A DNA stretch of 5,931 nt from the NCBI GenBank assembly GCA_002402315.1, contig DHFP01000109.1, positions 1 to 5,931 on the forward strand, given 5' to 3'. This DNA is from Clostridiales bacterium UBA4821. Lineage in GTDB: Bacteria; Bacillota; Clostridia; Acetivibrionales; UBA4821. Position numbers and translations under genes: made by a program. Shown one piece after another: positions 5,566 through 5,931 of the stretch. The notes under the pieces were generated by a model. The model searched no databases and was not told where the DNA came from. It worked only from the letters and a program-made list of their open reading frames with translations. Each line of letters begins with the position of its first letter. The first letter of the stretch is position 1.

Positions 5566-5710
5566 TAAATCGGGCAACGCTGAGGAGCGACCCTGCGCAT
5601 GCTGTGGCTTATACGGTGAAACGGCGGGCTGTAAGTCTGCCGTTTTCCATTTCACCGGTAAGCCCCGAGCGGGTAAACCTCGGGAGTTTGAGGGCAGAGC
5701 CCTCAAGACC
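5566..5710. other. GC-rich hairpin-dense segment beside the transposase gene
   Basis: Base composition changes abruptly from AT-rich to GC-rich at about 5566-5575. Three hairpins follow in series: CGGTGAAA (5614-5621) with TTTCACCG (5650-5657), extended inwards by CGGC/GCCG (5622-5625, 5639-5642); CCCGAG (5664-5669) with CTCGGG (5679-5684); and TTGAGGGC (5688-5695) with GCCCTCAA (5699-5706). The last one lies five bases from the transposase stop. No T-run follows on either strand. The segment may be the non-coding end of the IS256-type element, or a structured RNA lying between the element and the ATPase remnant. A terminal inverted repeat could not be identified. Open frames crossing it in both directions look like by-products of its GC content. 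Confidence 0.6.
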
Positions 5711-5931
5711 TTATGCTGCAAACCTGTCTGCAAAGAATATCATAATCTGGCTGTACGCCATTGCCCAATCCCGCGCCGGCTGTGTCCATTTTTTCGCGAT
5801 TTCTTTGACCGATAGGAAAACAACTTTTCTTATAGAGTCGTCAGTGGGGAAAATCGCCTTTGCTTTCGTGAATTTCCGCACCATTCTGTGGTATGCTTCC
5901 ACCGCGTTTGTTGTGTAGATCAAATGCCGGA
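5711..5931 (-). CDS. IS256-family (mutator-type) transposase, C-terminal part (runs off right edge)
   Basis: The minus strand is open from the right edge to a TAA (5711-5713), giving about 72 residues. It reads RHLIYTTNAVEAYHRMVRK, later FPTDDS, and AKKWTQPARDWAMAYSQ near the end. The TTNAVE segment with a following R is the signature around the third catalytic acidic residue (E) of the DDE motor in IS256 transposases, and the KKW-x(4)-RDW stretch is typical of their C-termini. The apparent TTG start at 5923 is internal and not real; the gene continues beyond the window. The C-terminus ends cleanly about ten residues after the last conserved block, so this end of the gene looks intact. The element adjoins the broken ATPase gene and is the likely cause of its loss. 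Confidence 0.9.
   Translation of the reverse strand, partial: RHLIYTTNAVEAYHRMVRKFTKAKAIFPTDDSIRKVVFLSVKEIAKKWTQPARDWAMAYSQIMIFFADRFAA

Noticed and set aside
5536..5918. Open frames crossing the GC-rich segment and the transposase on either strand
   Set aside because: Three frames overlap each other and the clear IS256 transposase end. Their sequences follow from hairpins and GC-rich bias.
1..5931. CRISPR array or rRNA genes
   Set aside because: No regularly spaced repeats and no recognisable rRNA sequence were seen on either strand.

Overview
The window looks like an accessory, decaying defence island from a low-GC Firmicute, probably a clostridial or gut-type bacterium. That guess rests on AT-rich DNA, purine-rich Shine-Dalgarno sequences (GGAAGGAG, GGGAGGAAG) and the types of remnant genes present. 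No species can be named from the sequence. Only one full-length gene is visible: a 919-residue superfamily 1 (RecD-like) helicase at 1776-4535 on the plus strand. It has every expected motor motif and a large N-terminal half that I do not recognise.

Left part (1-1775). The left edge cuts through the first codons of an IS3-type transposase OrfA on the minus strand, with its own promoter and ribosome binding site. A rho-independent terminator on the minus strand (231-257) follows. Next comes a heavily mutated mrr-like type IV restriction endonuclease (about 404-790, minus strand) that keeps its GDGGID and AKRW landmarks but has stop codons and frameshifts. About 775 bp without a convincing gene separate this from the 3' end of a type I restriction specificity gene (hsdS, 1566-1757). 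The hsdS stop lies 18 bases before the helicase start.

Centre (1776-4535). The helicase was probably translated as part of the hsd transcription unit, as an accessory gene of a type I restriction-modification locus whose other parts are missing or lie outside the window. It is not an HsdR subunit: its motor is SF1, not SF2, and no PD-(D/E)xK nuclease motif was recognised.

Right part (4536-5931). A 36-codon ORF with a possible ribbon-helix-helix continuation beyond a stop codon comes first. Then there is a compact unit of promoter, hairpin, small hydrophobic ORF, perfect palindrome and strong hairpin terminator (4931-5243). After that, the first codons of an OLD/AAA-type ATPase gene (5456 on) have a strong ribosome binding site. 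This gene is broken and stops where AT-rich DNA gives way to a GC-rich, hairpin-dense segment. That segment leads into the C-terminus of an IS256-family transposase on the minus strand, which runs off the right edge.

Taken together, three defence-type gene remnants (mrr, hsdS, OLD-like ATPase) flank one open helicase gene, with insertion sequences at both ends. The two parts most worth following up are the uncharacterised N-terminal half of the helicase and the small structured unit at 4931-5243.
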